The notes under the pieces were generated by a model. The model was given only the letters and a program-made list of their open reading frames with translations, searched no databases and was not told where the DNA came from. Source: Hyphomicrobiales bacterium (GTDB lineage Bacteria; Pseudomonadota; Alphaproteobacteria; Rhizobiales; Kaistiaceae). Taken from it: a stretch of DNA of 64,000 bases. The position numbers and the translations under genes were made by a program. Numbering within the stretch: position 1 is the stretch's first letter; each line of letters starts with the position of its first letter. The DNA is taken from positions 186,001 through 250,000 of the forward strand of contig JAFKKF010000006.1 in NCBI GenBank assembly GCA_017305635.1. The letters are read 5' to 3'. Of the stretch, positions 49,738-58,264 are shown in pieces.

Positions 49738-50256
49738 TTACAATTGCGCCACGCCTTCCGCGCGCGGCAGGTCGACGATCAGCGGATCGTGGCCGGTCGC
49801 CTTCAGGAACTTCAGGAGGTCGGCGGTGGCGATGGTGGTCGTCGCCGTATTGACCAGCGGATGGCAGTTGATGGTCGCATCCTTCGCGAGCCGGACGTCG
49901 AGAACGACCGTCACCCGCCGGCCGGTGTCGTTGATCGCCGCGAAGGCGGTCACCGAGCCGGGCGTGACGCCGAGCGATTCCATTAGGAGGTCCGGCTTGC
50001 CGAAGGAGACCCTGCCGCTCGCACCGATCAGGTTGTGCAATTGCTTCAGCTCGAGTTGCGCTTCCTCCGGCGCGACCACCAGGAAGAGGCGGTCCTTCTT
50101 GTCCTTGAGGAAGAGGTTCTTGGTATGGGCGCCCGGCACCGTGCCGCGGAGCGCCTGCGCCTCCTCGACGGTGAAGACCGGAGCATGCTCGATCGTCCTC
50201 GTCGCGATCCCAAGGCCGGCGAGGTACTCGAAGAGTTCGGCGGGGGTTCTTGCCAT
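49738..50256 (-). CDS. Prolyl-tRNA deacylase ProX/YbaK-like
   Basis: 172-residue stand-alone editing domain that removes alanine from Ala-tRNA-Pro. FTVEEAQALRGTVPGAHTKNLFLKDKK and ELKQLHNLIGASGRVSFG are characteristic of ProXp-ala/ProX rather than YbaK. The ATG at 50256 starts the family-like sequence; 19 residues from the longer frame were dropped. It lies divergent from tRNA-Gly. Confidence 0.88.
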   Translation of the reverse strand: MARTPAELFEYLAGLGIATRTIEHAPVFTVEEAQALRGTVPGAHTKNLFLKDKKDRLFLVVAPEEAQLELKQLHNLIGASGRVSFGKPDLLMESLGVTPGSVTAFAAINDTGRRVTVVLDVRLAKDATINCHPLVNTATTTIATADLLKFLKATGHDPLIVDLPRAEGVAQL

Positions 50257-50418
50257 CGGGAGCGGATAGCCCGCGCCGCGGACGATCTCAAGCCGTCCCG
50301 CATGGCATCTCAAGGCGATTCCGGGCCCATTTCACCCCGTTTCGACGGAATGCACGGAGCCTGTTGCAATCCTCTCCGCGCTGGCGATATAAGGCGCCGG
50401 TCCAACCGGACGGCGTGA

Positions 50419-50493
50419 GCGGGTGTAGCTCAGGGGTAGAGCACAACCTTGCCAAGGTTGGGGTCGAGGGTTCGAATCCCTTCGCCCGCTCCA
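50419..50493 (+). tRNA. tRNA-Gly (GCC)
   Basis: 75 bases starting GCGGGTGTAGCTCAGGGG and ending CGCCCGCTCCA. Acceptor stem GCGGGTG pairs with CGCCCGC (one G-T pair), the D stem has the usual GCTC/GAGC, the anticodon loop TTGCCAA sits between CAACC and GGTTG, and the T arm is GAGGGTTCGAATCCCTT. The anticodon GCC is at 50451-50453. The CCA end is encoded. Confidence 0.96.
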
Positions 50494-50624
50494 ATTTCTC
50501 CTTCATAAATCAGTACCTTGTGCGGCGACGTCCGCTCCCCCTTTCGGCCTTGTCCGGATTGTGGGAATGCGGTGGAGGTCGACCGGTCCGCCATGCCGGC
50601 GCATGGACAGCCAGGACCTTCCTC

Positions 50625-51413
50625 ATGAAGATCCATCTCTATACCAAGACCTGGAACGAAGAGGCTCTTCTACCCTTCTTCTTCCGGCATTACGACAATA
50701 TCGTCGACCGCTACATCGTCTATGACGACGGATCGACTGACGCGACCTTGCCTATTCTGTCGGCGCATAGCCGCGTCGAGATCCGCAACCTGACAAGGAC
50801 CAAGGCGCGATCCCAGGTATTGTCGTTTCAAGAGCTCAACGACAGCATGTGGAAAGAGAGCCGGGGGCAAGCGGACTGGGTCATCATGACCGCACCCGAC
50901 GAACATTTATACCATCCCTGCGGCCTGAGGTTATATCTCTGGGCTTCAAGTAAAGCCGGCGCAACGGCCGTCCCGGCGCTGGCCTTCCAGATGCTCACCG
51001 ACGTGTTTCCAGACCCCGACGAGCATCTTGCCGAGACGCGACGCCAGGGGGTCCAGCTCGACGACTACAACAAGCTGAATATATTCCGTCCGGATGCGCT
51101 CCTCGAGACGAATTTCGCCGTCGGGCGCCATACGGCAAGGCCGGTTGGAAAGGTCCGGTACCCGGCGAGGGACAGGGTCCTGCTGTTCCACTACAAGTTT
51201 CTCGGCAAGGAATACCTGCGCCGGCGATATGCCCAGCTCGATGCCCGCCGCGGCGAGATCGACCAGACGCAGAAATGGGGGCATCAATATGCCAGGCCGC
51301 CGGAGGAACTGGACCGGGAGTTCGAAGACCTCAGGCGCAGGGCGATCGACGTGCGCGGAAGAAGCGCGCGGCGGCTGAGCCGCCGCAAATGGTGGCGGCC
51401 CGAGCCGAGTTAG
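50625..51413 (+). CDS. Glycosyltransferase family 2-like protein
   Basis: 262-residue protein. An N-terminal nucleotide-sugar fold (KIHLYTKTWNEEALLPFFFRHY) carries DDGSTD at residues 34-39, and a PDEHLY element may serve as the DxD-like metal site; LFHYKFLGKEYLRRRYAQL and a basic C-terminus follow. The sugar and acceptor are unknown. It is visibly less GC-rich than its neighbours, with codons such as TTA and ATA that are rare in the rest of the window, suggesting horizontal transfer. ATG 50625 has AGGA 9 bases upstream. It overlaps the end of the convergent acetyltransferase by 4 bases. Confidence 0.75.
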   Translation: MKIHLYTKTWNEEALLPFFFRHYDNIVDRYIVYDDGSTDATLPILSAHSRVEIRNLTRTKARSQVLSFQELNDSMWKESRGQADWVIMTAPDEHLYHPCGLRLYLWASSKAGATAVPALAFQMLTDVFPDPDEHLAETRRQGVQLDDYNKLNIFRPDALLETNFAVGRHTARPVGKVRYPARDRVLLFHYKFLGKEYLRRRYAQLDARRGEIDQTQKWGHQYARPPEELDREFEDLRRRAIDVRGRSARRLSRRKWWRPEPS

Positions 51414-52012
51414 ACCCTGTCATGCTGGACATAGGCGGGGTTGCCGAAGGCGACCACGTTCTCCGGAATGTTCCGGGTGACCACCGAGCCGGCGCCGATG
51501 AGCGCGTTGCGTCCGATCTCCACGCCGCCCATGATGGTCGAGCCGCTGCCGACGCGGCAGCCCTGACGAAACGTCGGCGGCGTGAAGGTGGTGGTGTAAG
51601 GCCATTCCATTGCGCGGTCGTCGATCGTGGATACGCCCGCGCCGATCTGGACGTGGTCCTCTATGACCGTGTGACCGGTAATGTGGGTGAGCGAGGAAAT
51701 CCTCACCCTTTCGCCGATCGTCACGTCGTGCTGGATGCAGACGAGATGGGAGATGACCGTGTCGTCGCCGATCACCAACCGGCGGCGCGTCACGCAATTG
51801 TGCCCGATCAGTATCCGGCTTCCGATCCGCGCGCCGGTGCTGAGGACGACGCCGTCGCGGACGATCGTTCCCGGGCCGATCACCACCGGCCCGAACTCCT
51901 GCCCGTCGTCCTCCGCCGTGACTATTCGAACCGTCGCGGCAACCTTGCTGCCTTCGCCCATGACGAGGAGGCCGCGCGCGACCGCTTCGTCGCGGGAGAG
52001 CGATTGATCCAT
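51410..52012 (-). CDS. Left-handed beta-helix acyl/acetyltransferase
   Basis: 200-residue hexapeptide-repeat protein. Repeats such as IGPGTIVRDGVVLSTGARIG, CVTRRRLVIGDDTVIS and SGSTIMGGVEIGRNALIG form the helix, with the catalytic-type His in LTHITGHTVI and a closing VVTRNIPENVVAFGNPA. These enzymes acetylate sugar amines or hydroxyls. It begins 4 bases after the acyl-CoA dehydrogenase gene on the same strand and is likely cotranscribed. Role possibly in a modified nucleotide sugar or polysaccharide; that is inference. Confidence 0.82.
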   Translation of the reverse strand: MDQSLSRDEAVARGLLVMGEGSKVAATVRIVTAEDDGQEFGPVVIGPGTIVRDGVVLSTGARIGSRILIGHNCVTRRRLVIGDDTVISHLVCIQHDVTIGERVRISSLTHITGHTVIEDHVQIGAGVSTIDDRAMEWPYTTTFTPPTFRQGCRVGSGSTIMGGVEIGRNALIGAGSVVTRNIPENVVAFGNPAYVQHDRV

Positions 52013-52016
52013 CTTG

Positions 52017-53198
52017 CTACCAGAATTTCCGGGTTTGACGTTCGGAGGCGGGTGTTCCGTCGCCCGGCCTCTGGAGGGCCATCTCATAGAGGTGCTCGCC
52101 GAGCCGGGCGCGCGCGACCTGCGAACGGAGCACGTCGGTGGTTCCATCCGCGATGCGCAGCCCGAGAAGATCGCGGTGACGCTTCGCCAGGCCGGTCTCG
52201 TCATCGTAGCCGGCTGCGCCGAAGACCGTCATCGCCCATTCCACGGCGCCGATCGCTATCTCCATCGTCTCGGCCTTCAACATGGCGGCGTCGACGATCG
52301 GCCAGATGCGAGCATCGAGCATGGCGGCGACGTCTTCCAGCAGCAGCCAGGCCATCCGCAGCTGCGCGATCCATCGTGCCAGCGCCTGTTGCAGATGGGA
52401 GAACCTGCCGATCGGTCCGCCAAAGGCGTGGCGGTCGCGCATGCGCGCTGCCGCCTGGTCGATGGCGGCCTGCGCGGAACCGATGGCGACGGCGGCCATC
52501 ATCGTCCGCCAGTAGCTGAAGTGCCGGCGGAAGAGAGAGAAGCCCTGGCCCTCTCCGCCCACCCGCGCATTGGCGGGGATCCATGTCCCGGAGAAGTGCA
52601 CCCGGCCCCAGCTGACCGAGTCGAGCCCGGCAGGCCGCATCCGCTCGATCTTCAATCCCGTCGTGTCGCGGGGAACGAGGAAGACCGTATTCGAAGGCTC
52701 CGCCGCCGGGCGTGCCGTTCTGGCGAACAGGATCAGGTGAGTGCATTCCTCGAGGCGGGAGATATATTGCTTCACCCCGTCGAGGACATATCCGCCGCCT
52801 TGCGGACGGGCCGTCGTCGCCAAAGCCCGCAGGTCCGATCCGACTTCCGGCTCGGTGATGGCGATCGCGCAATAGGCACGGGCCGCCGCGACATCGCTCA
52901 GCACCGGATCGAACCGTCGCGTCGAGACGAGGGTCAGCAGCCGGGCATGGCCGGCGCCGACAACGTCCCGGAGCTCCGCATCACGGTAGCCGCAAAGCCG
53001 GAAGAGTTCGGCCATTTCACCGGCGCGCCAGGCCGCCCCGCCGTGACGGGCGGGCAGGTCGAACCCGGCCCAGCCATGCAGGCCCTCGTGCGTTCGGAGC
53101 GCAACGGGATGCGGCCCGAAGAAGCGTCCGAGGACGGCGGAGAGACCGTCGGCGGCCTCCAGGGGGGTTCGCGGAGGCGGCCTGTGACGCTCTAGCAC
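52017..53198 (-). CDS. Acyl-CoA dehydrogenase family protein
   Basis: 393-residue FAD enzyme of the ACAD fold: AIAITEPEVGSDLRALATTA (FAD/substrate site), then a C-terminal helical domain with SHLQQALARWIAQLRMA. The usual catalytic Glu in an EGT motif is replaced by Asp in ADGTTD, a variation seen in some ACAD subgroups. The start is uncertain: GTG 53198 has no clear ribosome-binding site. Lies upstream of the acetyltransferase. Rather than fatty-acid oxidation it may act in a biosynthetic pathway; not established. The 186-base gap to the sorC end (53199-53384) shows nothing I can name. Confidence 0.8.
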   Translation of the reverse strand: MLERHRPPPRTPLEAADGLSAVLGRFFGPHPVALRTHEGLHGWAGFDLPARHGGAAWRAGEMAELFRLCGYRDAELRDVVGAGHARLLTLVSTRRFDPVLSDVAAARAYCAIAITEPEVGSDLRALATTARPQGGGYVLDGVKQYISRLEECTHLILFARTARPAAEPSNTVFLVPRDTTGLKIERMRPAGLDSVSWGRVHFSGTWIPANARVGGEGQGFSLFRRHFSYWRTMMAAVAIGSAQAAIDQAAARMRDRHAFGGPIGRFSHLQQALARWIAQLRMAWLLLEDVAAMLDARIWPIVDAAMLKAETMEIAIGAVEWAMTVFGAAGYDDETGLAKRHRDLLGLRIADGTTDVLRSQVARARLGEHLYEMALQRPGDGTPASERQTRKFW

Positions 53199-53384
53199 GT
53201 GCAGGATTTGATGCTGGGAAGAGCGGAGGGAAATGCCATGCGGCCAGCACGCGGCATTTCGCCTGGCCTGTCAAGGCGAGGGACACCCTCCGTGGTGGAT
53301 GAGGTGCGGGGTAGCGCTTTGCCTCCTGCCCGGGCCGCAACGATCTGCCGCTGGCCGTTCGGCCGTCCGCGAGTGCCGGTTCGA

Positions 53385-54323
53385 TCAGCCGGATCTCGTC
53401 GCCAGTATCTGCGATGCGGTTCCCGTGTCGGTGGCGAGCGCATTGATCAGGCCGCTGCGCGCCGCACCGAGAATGCTGACCGCCTTGCTGGCCGCGGCGG
53501 CGACGCCGATGCGGATGGGCACCGAAACGAGCTGCTCCTCGCTGATTGAGAAGAGCATCGCTTCGTCCCGCCAATGGACGCGCTTGCCATTGGCGTCGAA
53601 ATAGCGGAGCAGCACGTCGCCGACGGCATGATCAATGGCGGGATCGTTCGGCGTGACGGCCGCGTCGTTGCTCGAATGGGTGCCGCCATGCGGCCGCCCG
53701 ACGCCCACGATTACGGCATCGAGGCGGTTCCACAGGTCGAGACTGTCCCGGATGCGGGCGTCCTTGCTGAGCGCGCGGCGCGCCTCGCTGGCGAGCAGGT
53801 AGGGGACATGCAGGAACTTAGGCAGGCCGCCGAGCTGGGCTGCGGCAAGGCGGGCGATCTCGCCGATCTGGAATTGCGGCGCCGCTTCCGGGATGCCGCC
53901 GCAGAGGGGCACCGTGGTGACGCCATGTATCTTGGGCAGTCCGACCTGGATTACCTCCCAGACCGTGCGACCCCAGCCGATCCCGAGGGTCGATCGCGGT
54001 CCGAACCTCGCCTGCTTGAGCAGGCGGCCGACGGGATCGGCAAGCGCCGCGAGGCTTCCGGGCGCCGGCGCGCTCGGCGCGAGCGCGACATGGGCGAGGC
54101 CGAGGGTCTCGCGCAGCTCCTCGGCGAGCTCGTCGGTGCCGATCGAGTCGGCGATCTCGATGCGCACTATCCCCTCCTCGCGCGCGCGCCGGAGGAGGCG
54201 CGACACCGTCGCGGTCGAGAGCTTCATCTGCTCGGCAATCTCGCGCTGCGAGAGGTCCTTCTCGTAGTGCAAGCGGGCGACGGTGTGGAGCAGGGTGCGG
54301 GAGGCGGGCGAGGGAGCGTCCAT
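53385..54323 (-). CDS. SorC/DeoR-type sugar-binding transcriptional regulator
   Basis: 312-residue SorC-family regulator. Helix-turn-helix SQREIAEQMKLSTATVSRLLRRA lies near residues 25-47 and the sugar-phosphate-binding domain contains GIGWGRTVWEVI and GVGRPHGGTHS. SorC proteins respond to a phosphorylated sugar. Divergent from the ABC importer genes, so the importer, aldolase and kinases are its likely targets. Confidence 0.87.
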   Translation of the reverse strand: MDAPSPASRTLLHTVARLHYEKDLSQREIAEQMKLSTATVSRLLRRAREEGIVRIEIADSIGTDELAEELRETLGLAHVALAPSAPAPGSLAALADPVGRLLKQARFGPRSTLGIGWGRTVWEVIQVGLPKIHGVTTVPLCGGIPEAAPQFQIGEIARLAAAQLGGLPKFLHVPYLLASEARRALSKDARIRDSLDLWNRLDAVIVGVGRPHGGTHSSNDAAVTPNDPAIDHAVGDVLLRYFDANGKRVHWRDEAMLFSISEEQLVSVPIRIGVAAAASKAVSILGAARSGLINALATDTGTASQILATRSG

Positions 54324-54454
54324 AATTGACTATTGCAATTTCCTTCTGGAACAAGTTACATCAGCCCGGCGCGCATGGCCAGTGATCCATTCGCAATAAC
54401 GCACGCCATGCGCCGCCAGGAAACGCTAAGCCCCTACAAGTCGGGAGGGAATAC
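54324..54454. promoter_or_regulatory. Divergent control region of sorC and the sugar operon
   Basis: Contains TATTGCAAT (54331-54339) and, inverted, CGCAATA (54392-54398), possible SorC half-sites about 60 bases apart, plus TTGACT (54326-54331) that could be a -35. No convincing -10 was found. Read as a plausible operator region only. Confidence 0.4.
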
Positions 54455-55441
54455 ATGAACGCTCGCAAAGCACTGCTCTCTTGCGCAGCCGCGGCCGTCG
54501 TCGTGGCACTGGCCGGTGCTTCGGCCCAAAGCGCGGACAAGAAGACGATCGCGCTGGTCTATGGCATCAAGGGCGACGCCTTCTACGTGACCATGGAGAA
54601 GGGCGCCAAGGCCAAGGCGGCCGAGCTCGGCGTCGACCTGATCGCCGATGGCCCGTCGCAATGGAACCCGGCGATCCAGACGCCGATCGTCGATGCCATG
54701 ATCGCCCGCAAGGTCGACGGCCTCATCGCCGTCCCGAACGACCCGCAGGCCATGATCCCGGCGTTGCAGCGCGCCAATGACGCCGGCATCCCGATCGTCA
54801 CCACCGATCAGTACATCGGCGACGGCGACTATGCGAAAGGCTCGGTGACCTTCCCGCTCAGCTACGTCGCGTCGGATAATTTCGGCGGCGGCAAGCTCGC
54901 CTGCGAGACGCTGATCAAGGGGATGGGCGGCAAGGGCACGCTCTACGTCCTCGTCTCGACGCCGAACGTGCCCTCGGACGTGGCGCGCCGCGACGGCTGC
55001 CTCGAAGCGGTGAAGGCGGCCGGCGACGGCGTCAAGCTCGCCGGTGTCGACTACACGCAGAGCAATGCCACGATCGCCACCACGCAGACCCAGGCGGCGC
55101 TGCAGAAGGATCCGACCATCGGCGCGATCTTCGGCGGCAATCTCTTCAGCGCGCAGGGAGCCTCGGCGGCCGTCAAGACCGCCAACCTGGCGGGGGCGGT
55201 GAAGATCGCCAGCTTCGATGCGCCGGAGCAGGCAATCGACGACCTGCGCAACAAGGTGGTCGACATCGTCATCGCGCAGCAGCCGGCGCTGATCGGCGCA
55301 ACCGCGGTGCAATACATCGTCGATGCCCTCAACGGAAAGACGGCCGACATCCCGAAGAAGCTGGCGACGCCCTTCGTCGTCATCACGCGCGAAAACGTCG
55401 ACTCGCCGGAAGCCCAGGCGGCAATCTACAAGAGCGAGTGA
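54455..55441 (+). CDS. Sugar ABC transporter periplasmic-binding protein (FrcB-like)
   Basis: 328-residue protein with a Sec signal (first ~26 residues, cut near SAQS|AD) and a periplasmic-binding-protein type I fold as in ribose/fructose binders: KTIALVYGIKGDAFYVTMEKG, GLIAVPNDPQAMIPALQ, GIPIVTTDQYIGDG and IASFDAPEQAIDDL. First of the BCA-ordered importer genes, like frcBCA of Sinorhizobium. The ligand is not readable; a ketose or related sugar is likely. Confidence 0.88.
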   Translation: MNARKALLSCAAAAVVVALAGASAQSADKKTIALVYGIKGDAFYVTMEKGAKAKAAELGVDLIADGPSQWNPAIQTPIVDAMIARKVDGLIAVPNDPQAMIPALQRANDAGIPIVTTDQYIGDGDYAKGSVTFPLSYVASDNFGGGKLACETLIKGMGGKGTLYVLVSTPNVPSDVARRDGCLEAVKAAGDGVKLAGVDYTQSNATIATTQTQAALQKDPTIGAIFGGNLFSAQGASAAVKTANLAGAVKIASFDAPEQAIDDLRNKVVDIVIAQQPALIGATAVQYIVDALNGKTADIPKKLATPFVVITRENVDSPEAQAAIYKSE

Positions 55442-55490
55442 CGAAGAGGCCCATCACCGTCGGGTTCTCCCTCCCGCATGAGGATGTAGG

Positions 55491-56579
55491 ATGACTGTCC
55501 AGTCGTCTGGGGGCGTCGGCTCTGCCGACGCCCCGGCCGCCGCGACCCGGTTCCTGAAGCTGCTCGGCCGGGTCTGGGCCTGGCTGTTCCTGCTCGCGCT
55601 GGTGCTCTTCTTCAGCGCGACGACGCCGCACTTCTTCGATCTCTTCAATTTCCAGGCCATGGGCGCGAACATGGCCATCGTGCTCGTGCTGGCGCTCGGG
55701 CAGACCTTCGTCATCATCACCGGCGGCATCGACCTCTCGGTCGGCTACGTGATGGGGCTCGCGACCATCGTCATATCGCTGATCATGCAGCACATGGTCG
55801 GCCAACCGCTGCCGGTGGCGCTGCTTGCCGGAACGGCGGGGGGACTGGCTGTCGGCCTGGTCGCCGGCCTGTTCAATGCCTTCGTCGTCGCCCGCCTCGG
55901 CGTCTCGCCCTTCATCGCCACGCTCGGGACGCTCGGCATCGCGCAGGGACTCGCCTACGTGCTCTCGGGCGGCCCGCCGGTCAGCATCCCGATCCCCGGC
56001 CTCGGCCAGCTCGGCAACGGCTACGTCGCCTATTGGCACGCCCAGTTCGGCCTCAGCTTCTTCGAGATGCCCGCCGGCGTCACCGGCCCGGAGGTGCGGA
56101 ACGTCTCGGGCTTCATCCCGCTGCAGCTCCTCTATGCCCTCATCCTCACGGGCCTCTGCGCGTGGCTGCTCTCCTCGACCCAGTTCGGACGCCACGTCTA
56201 TGCCATCGGCGGCAACGCCAAGGCGGCGCTGCGGGCGGGCATCCCGGTGAAGCGCAACCTGATGAAGGTCTACGTGCTATCTTCGGTGATGGCGGCCGTC
56301 GCCGGGCTCATGTACGTGCTCCGCTATACCGGCGGCGTCGCCAATTCGGGCGACGCGCTGCTTCTCTCCTCGATCGCGGCCATCGTCATCGGCGGCGCCT
56401 CGCTCTTCGGCGGCGAGGGGCGGATCACCGGCACGCTGGTCGGTGCGATGATCATCGCCGTGATCCAGAACGGCCTCGTCCTCTACGGCATCGATCCCTT
56501 CTGGCAATATGCCGCGGTCGGTGCGGTGATCATCCTGGCGGTGCTCGCCGACCAGGCCAAGCTGAGGATCGCGCGATGA
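55491..56579 (+). CDS. Sugar ABC transporter permease (FrcC-like)
   Basis: 362-residue inner-membrane permease of the BPD_transp_2 (RbsC-like) family with about 8-10 membrane segments. ITGGIDLSVGYVMGLATI, LGVSPFIATLGTLGIAQG and VYAIGGNAKAALRAGIPV are family blocks. The ATG is at 55491, 49 bases after the binding-protein gene. The ATPase gene overlaps its stop by 4 bases. Confidence 0.93.
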   Translation: MTVQSSGGVGSADAPAAATRFLKLLGRVWAWLFLLALVLFFSATTPHFFDLFNFQAMGANMAIVLVLALGQTFVIITGGIDLSVGYVMGLATIVISLIMQHMVGQPLPVALLAGTAGGLAVGLVAGLFNAFVVARLGVSPFIATLGTLGIAQGLAYVLSGGPPVSIPIPGLGQLGNGYVAYWHAQFGLSFFEMPAGVTGPEVRNVSGFIPLQLLYALILTGLCAWLLSSTQFGRHVYAIGGNAKAALRAGIPVKRNLMKVYVLSSVMAAVAGLMYVLRYTGGVANSGDALLLSSIAAIVIGGASLFGGEGRITGTLVGAMIIAVIQNGLVLYGIDPFWQYAAVGAVIILAVLADQAKLRIAR

Positions 56580-57334
56580 GCGCGGCGATGGCGATGCCGG
56601 CGCCCGTCCTGTCCTGCCGCGGCGTGGTGAAGCGCTTCGGCGGCCTGGTCGCGGTCAACAATGTCGACCTCGACCTCGCGCCGGGCGAGGTGTTGGCGCT
56701 GGTCGGGGACAACGGCGCCGGGAAGTCGACGCTGGTGCAGACGATATCGGGCGTCTTCCGCGCCGATGGCGGCGCCATCCACCTCAACGGCGAGAAGCAG
56801 GTCTTCGCGTCGCCGGAGGATGCGCGCCGCGCCGGGATCGAGACGATCTACCAGGACCTCGCGCTCTGCGACAATCTCACGGCCGCCGACAATATCTTCC
56901 TCGGCCGCGAGATCCGCACGCGTCGCCTCGGCTTCCTGCCGGGCATAGACGAGTCGCAGATGCGCGAGAAGGCGAAGACGGTGCTCGACGAGCTCCACAT
57001 CCGCATCCCCGACCTCGACGCACCGGTGCGCTCGCTCTCGGGCGGGCAGCGGCAGGCGGTGGCGATCTCGCGGGCGGTCTACTGGCAGGCGCGCATCATG
57101 ATCATGGACGAGCCGACCGCGGCGCTCGGCGTGCCCGAACAGCGCAAGGTCATGGACCTCATCCGCATGTTGAAGGGCCGCGGCACGCCTGTCATCCTGA
57201 TCAGCCACAACATGCAGGACGTATTCGAGATTTCGGACCGCATCTTCGTGATGCGGCGCGGCAGCAAGGCGGGTGACTTCGTCACCGCCCGGACCGAGCC
57301 GAACGAGGTGGTCCGCACCATGATCGGCGGATAG
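56576..57334 (+). CDS. Sugar ABC transporter ATPase, single cassette (FrcA-like)
   Basis: 252-residue ATPase with one nucleotide-binding domain: Walker A GDNGAGKST, signature LSGGQRQAV, Walker B IMIMDEPTAAL and the H loop ILISHNM. Most sugar importers of this class use a double-length ATPase; single-cassette FrcA of Sinorhizobium is the exception, and the B-C-A gene order is the same here. It would act as a homodimer. Coupled to the permease gene. Confidence 0.92.
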   Translation: MSAAMAMPAPVLSCRGVVKRFGGLVAVNNVDLDLAPGEVLALVGDNGAGKSTLVQTISGVFRADGGAIHLNGEKQVFASPEDARRAGIETIYQDLALCDNLTAADNIFLGREIRTRRLGFLPGIDESQMREKAKTVLDELHIRIPDLDAPVRSLSGGQRQAVAISRAVYWQARIMIMDEPTAALGVPEQRKVMDLIRMLKGRGTPVILISHNMQDVFEISDRIFVMRRGSKAGDFVTARTEPNEVVRTMIGG

Positions 57335-57347
57335 AAAGCAGGACGAC

Positions 57348-58262
57348 ATGAGCAAGTTCACAACCGCGGAGCTGCGCGGCTTCCAGCAGGTATGCACGGC
57401 CGACGGTGCCATGGTGGCGATCGCCTGCGACCAGCGCGGCGGCATGCGCACGCTGCTCGCCGCCGATCCGGAAGCACAGAAGGCGATCACCGATGCCGAC
57501 CTCGGCAAGGTGAAGTCGGACATCGTGCAATATCTCGGCGCGCATGCCTCGGCGGTGCTCCTCGATCCGGTCTGCGCGGTGCCCGGCGTGGTCCAGGATG
57601 GGACGCTGCCGCGCGACGTGGCGCTCCTCATCGGGCTCGACGCTTCCGGCTACGATACCGATCCGTCCGGCCATCGCCTGTCGCGCCTCGCCAAGGGCGT
57701 CGGCGCGCGCCAGGTGCGCGAGCTCGGCGGCACGGCGGGCAAGATCATGGTGTATCTCCGCCCCGACCGTCCGCAGGCGAACGAGCACAACCTCGAGATC
57801 CTCAGGCATTGCATCGAAGATTTCGCGCGCGAGGACATGCTCCTCGTCGTCGAATTCCTCACCTACCCGCTGGAGGGCGAGGACAAGACCACCCACGCCG
57901 CGATGATGCCGGAACTGGTCGAGGGCGGCGTGCGCCTCTCGCTCGATTGCGGCGCCAAGCTTCTTAAGGTGCCGTTCCCCGGTACGGCGGAATCCTGCGG
58001 GCGCATCCATGCCATGGCGGCGGGCGTGCCGTGGACGATCCTGTCGGCGGGCGTCGATCATTCGACCTTCCTCGGCCAGGTGAAGACCGCGGTGGCCGCA
58101 GGCGCCGCGGGCGTGATCGCAGGACGCGCGCTGTGGAAGGACTGCATCTCGCTCGACCGCTCGGTCACCCGCGAGCGGCTCACGAACCTCGCGCTGCCGC
58201 GCCTCCGCGAGATCCACGCGGTGGTGAAGGAAGGCCGGCAGGCGCGCAAGAGCGCCGCCTGA
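57348..58262 (+). CDS. LacD/YihT-type class I aldolase
   Basis: 304-residue aldolase of the DeoC/LacD superfamily. AMVAIACDQRGGMRTLL resembles LacD and YihT, LLKVPFPG holds the candidate Schiff-base Lys207, and WTILSAGVDHSTFLGQVKTA then GVIAGRALWKDCI closes the barrel. LacD splits tagatose 1,6-bisphosphate and YihT splits sulfofructose 1-phosphate. Which substrate applies is not known. No other sulfoglycolysis gene is nearby. 13 bases after the ATPase gene. Confidence 0.85.
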   Translation: MSKFTTAELRGFQQVCTADGAMVAIACDQRGGMRTLLAADPEAQKAITDADLGKVKSDIVQYLGAHASAVLLDPVCAVPGVVQDGTLPRDVALLIGLDASGYDTDPSGHRLSRLAKGVGARQVRELGGTAGKIMVYLRPDRPQANEHNLEILRHCIEDFAREDMLLVVEFLTYPLEGEDKTTHAAMMPELVEGGVRLSLDCGAKLLKVPFPGTAESCGRIHAMAAGVPWTILSAGVDHSTFLGQVKTAVAAGAAGVIAGRALWKDCISLDRSVTRERLTNLALPRLREIHAVVKEGRQARKSAA

Positions 58263-58264
58263 CC

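Noticed and set aside
50419-50493. tRNA-Gly as attachment site of a genomic island
   Set aside because: No integrase is visible and I found no direct repeat of the tRNA 3' end downstream.
54326-54360. Complete sigma-70 promoter for the sugar ABC operon
   Set aside because: TTGACT is present but no plausible -10 lies 16-18 bases on, so it was not listed as a promoter.
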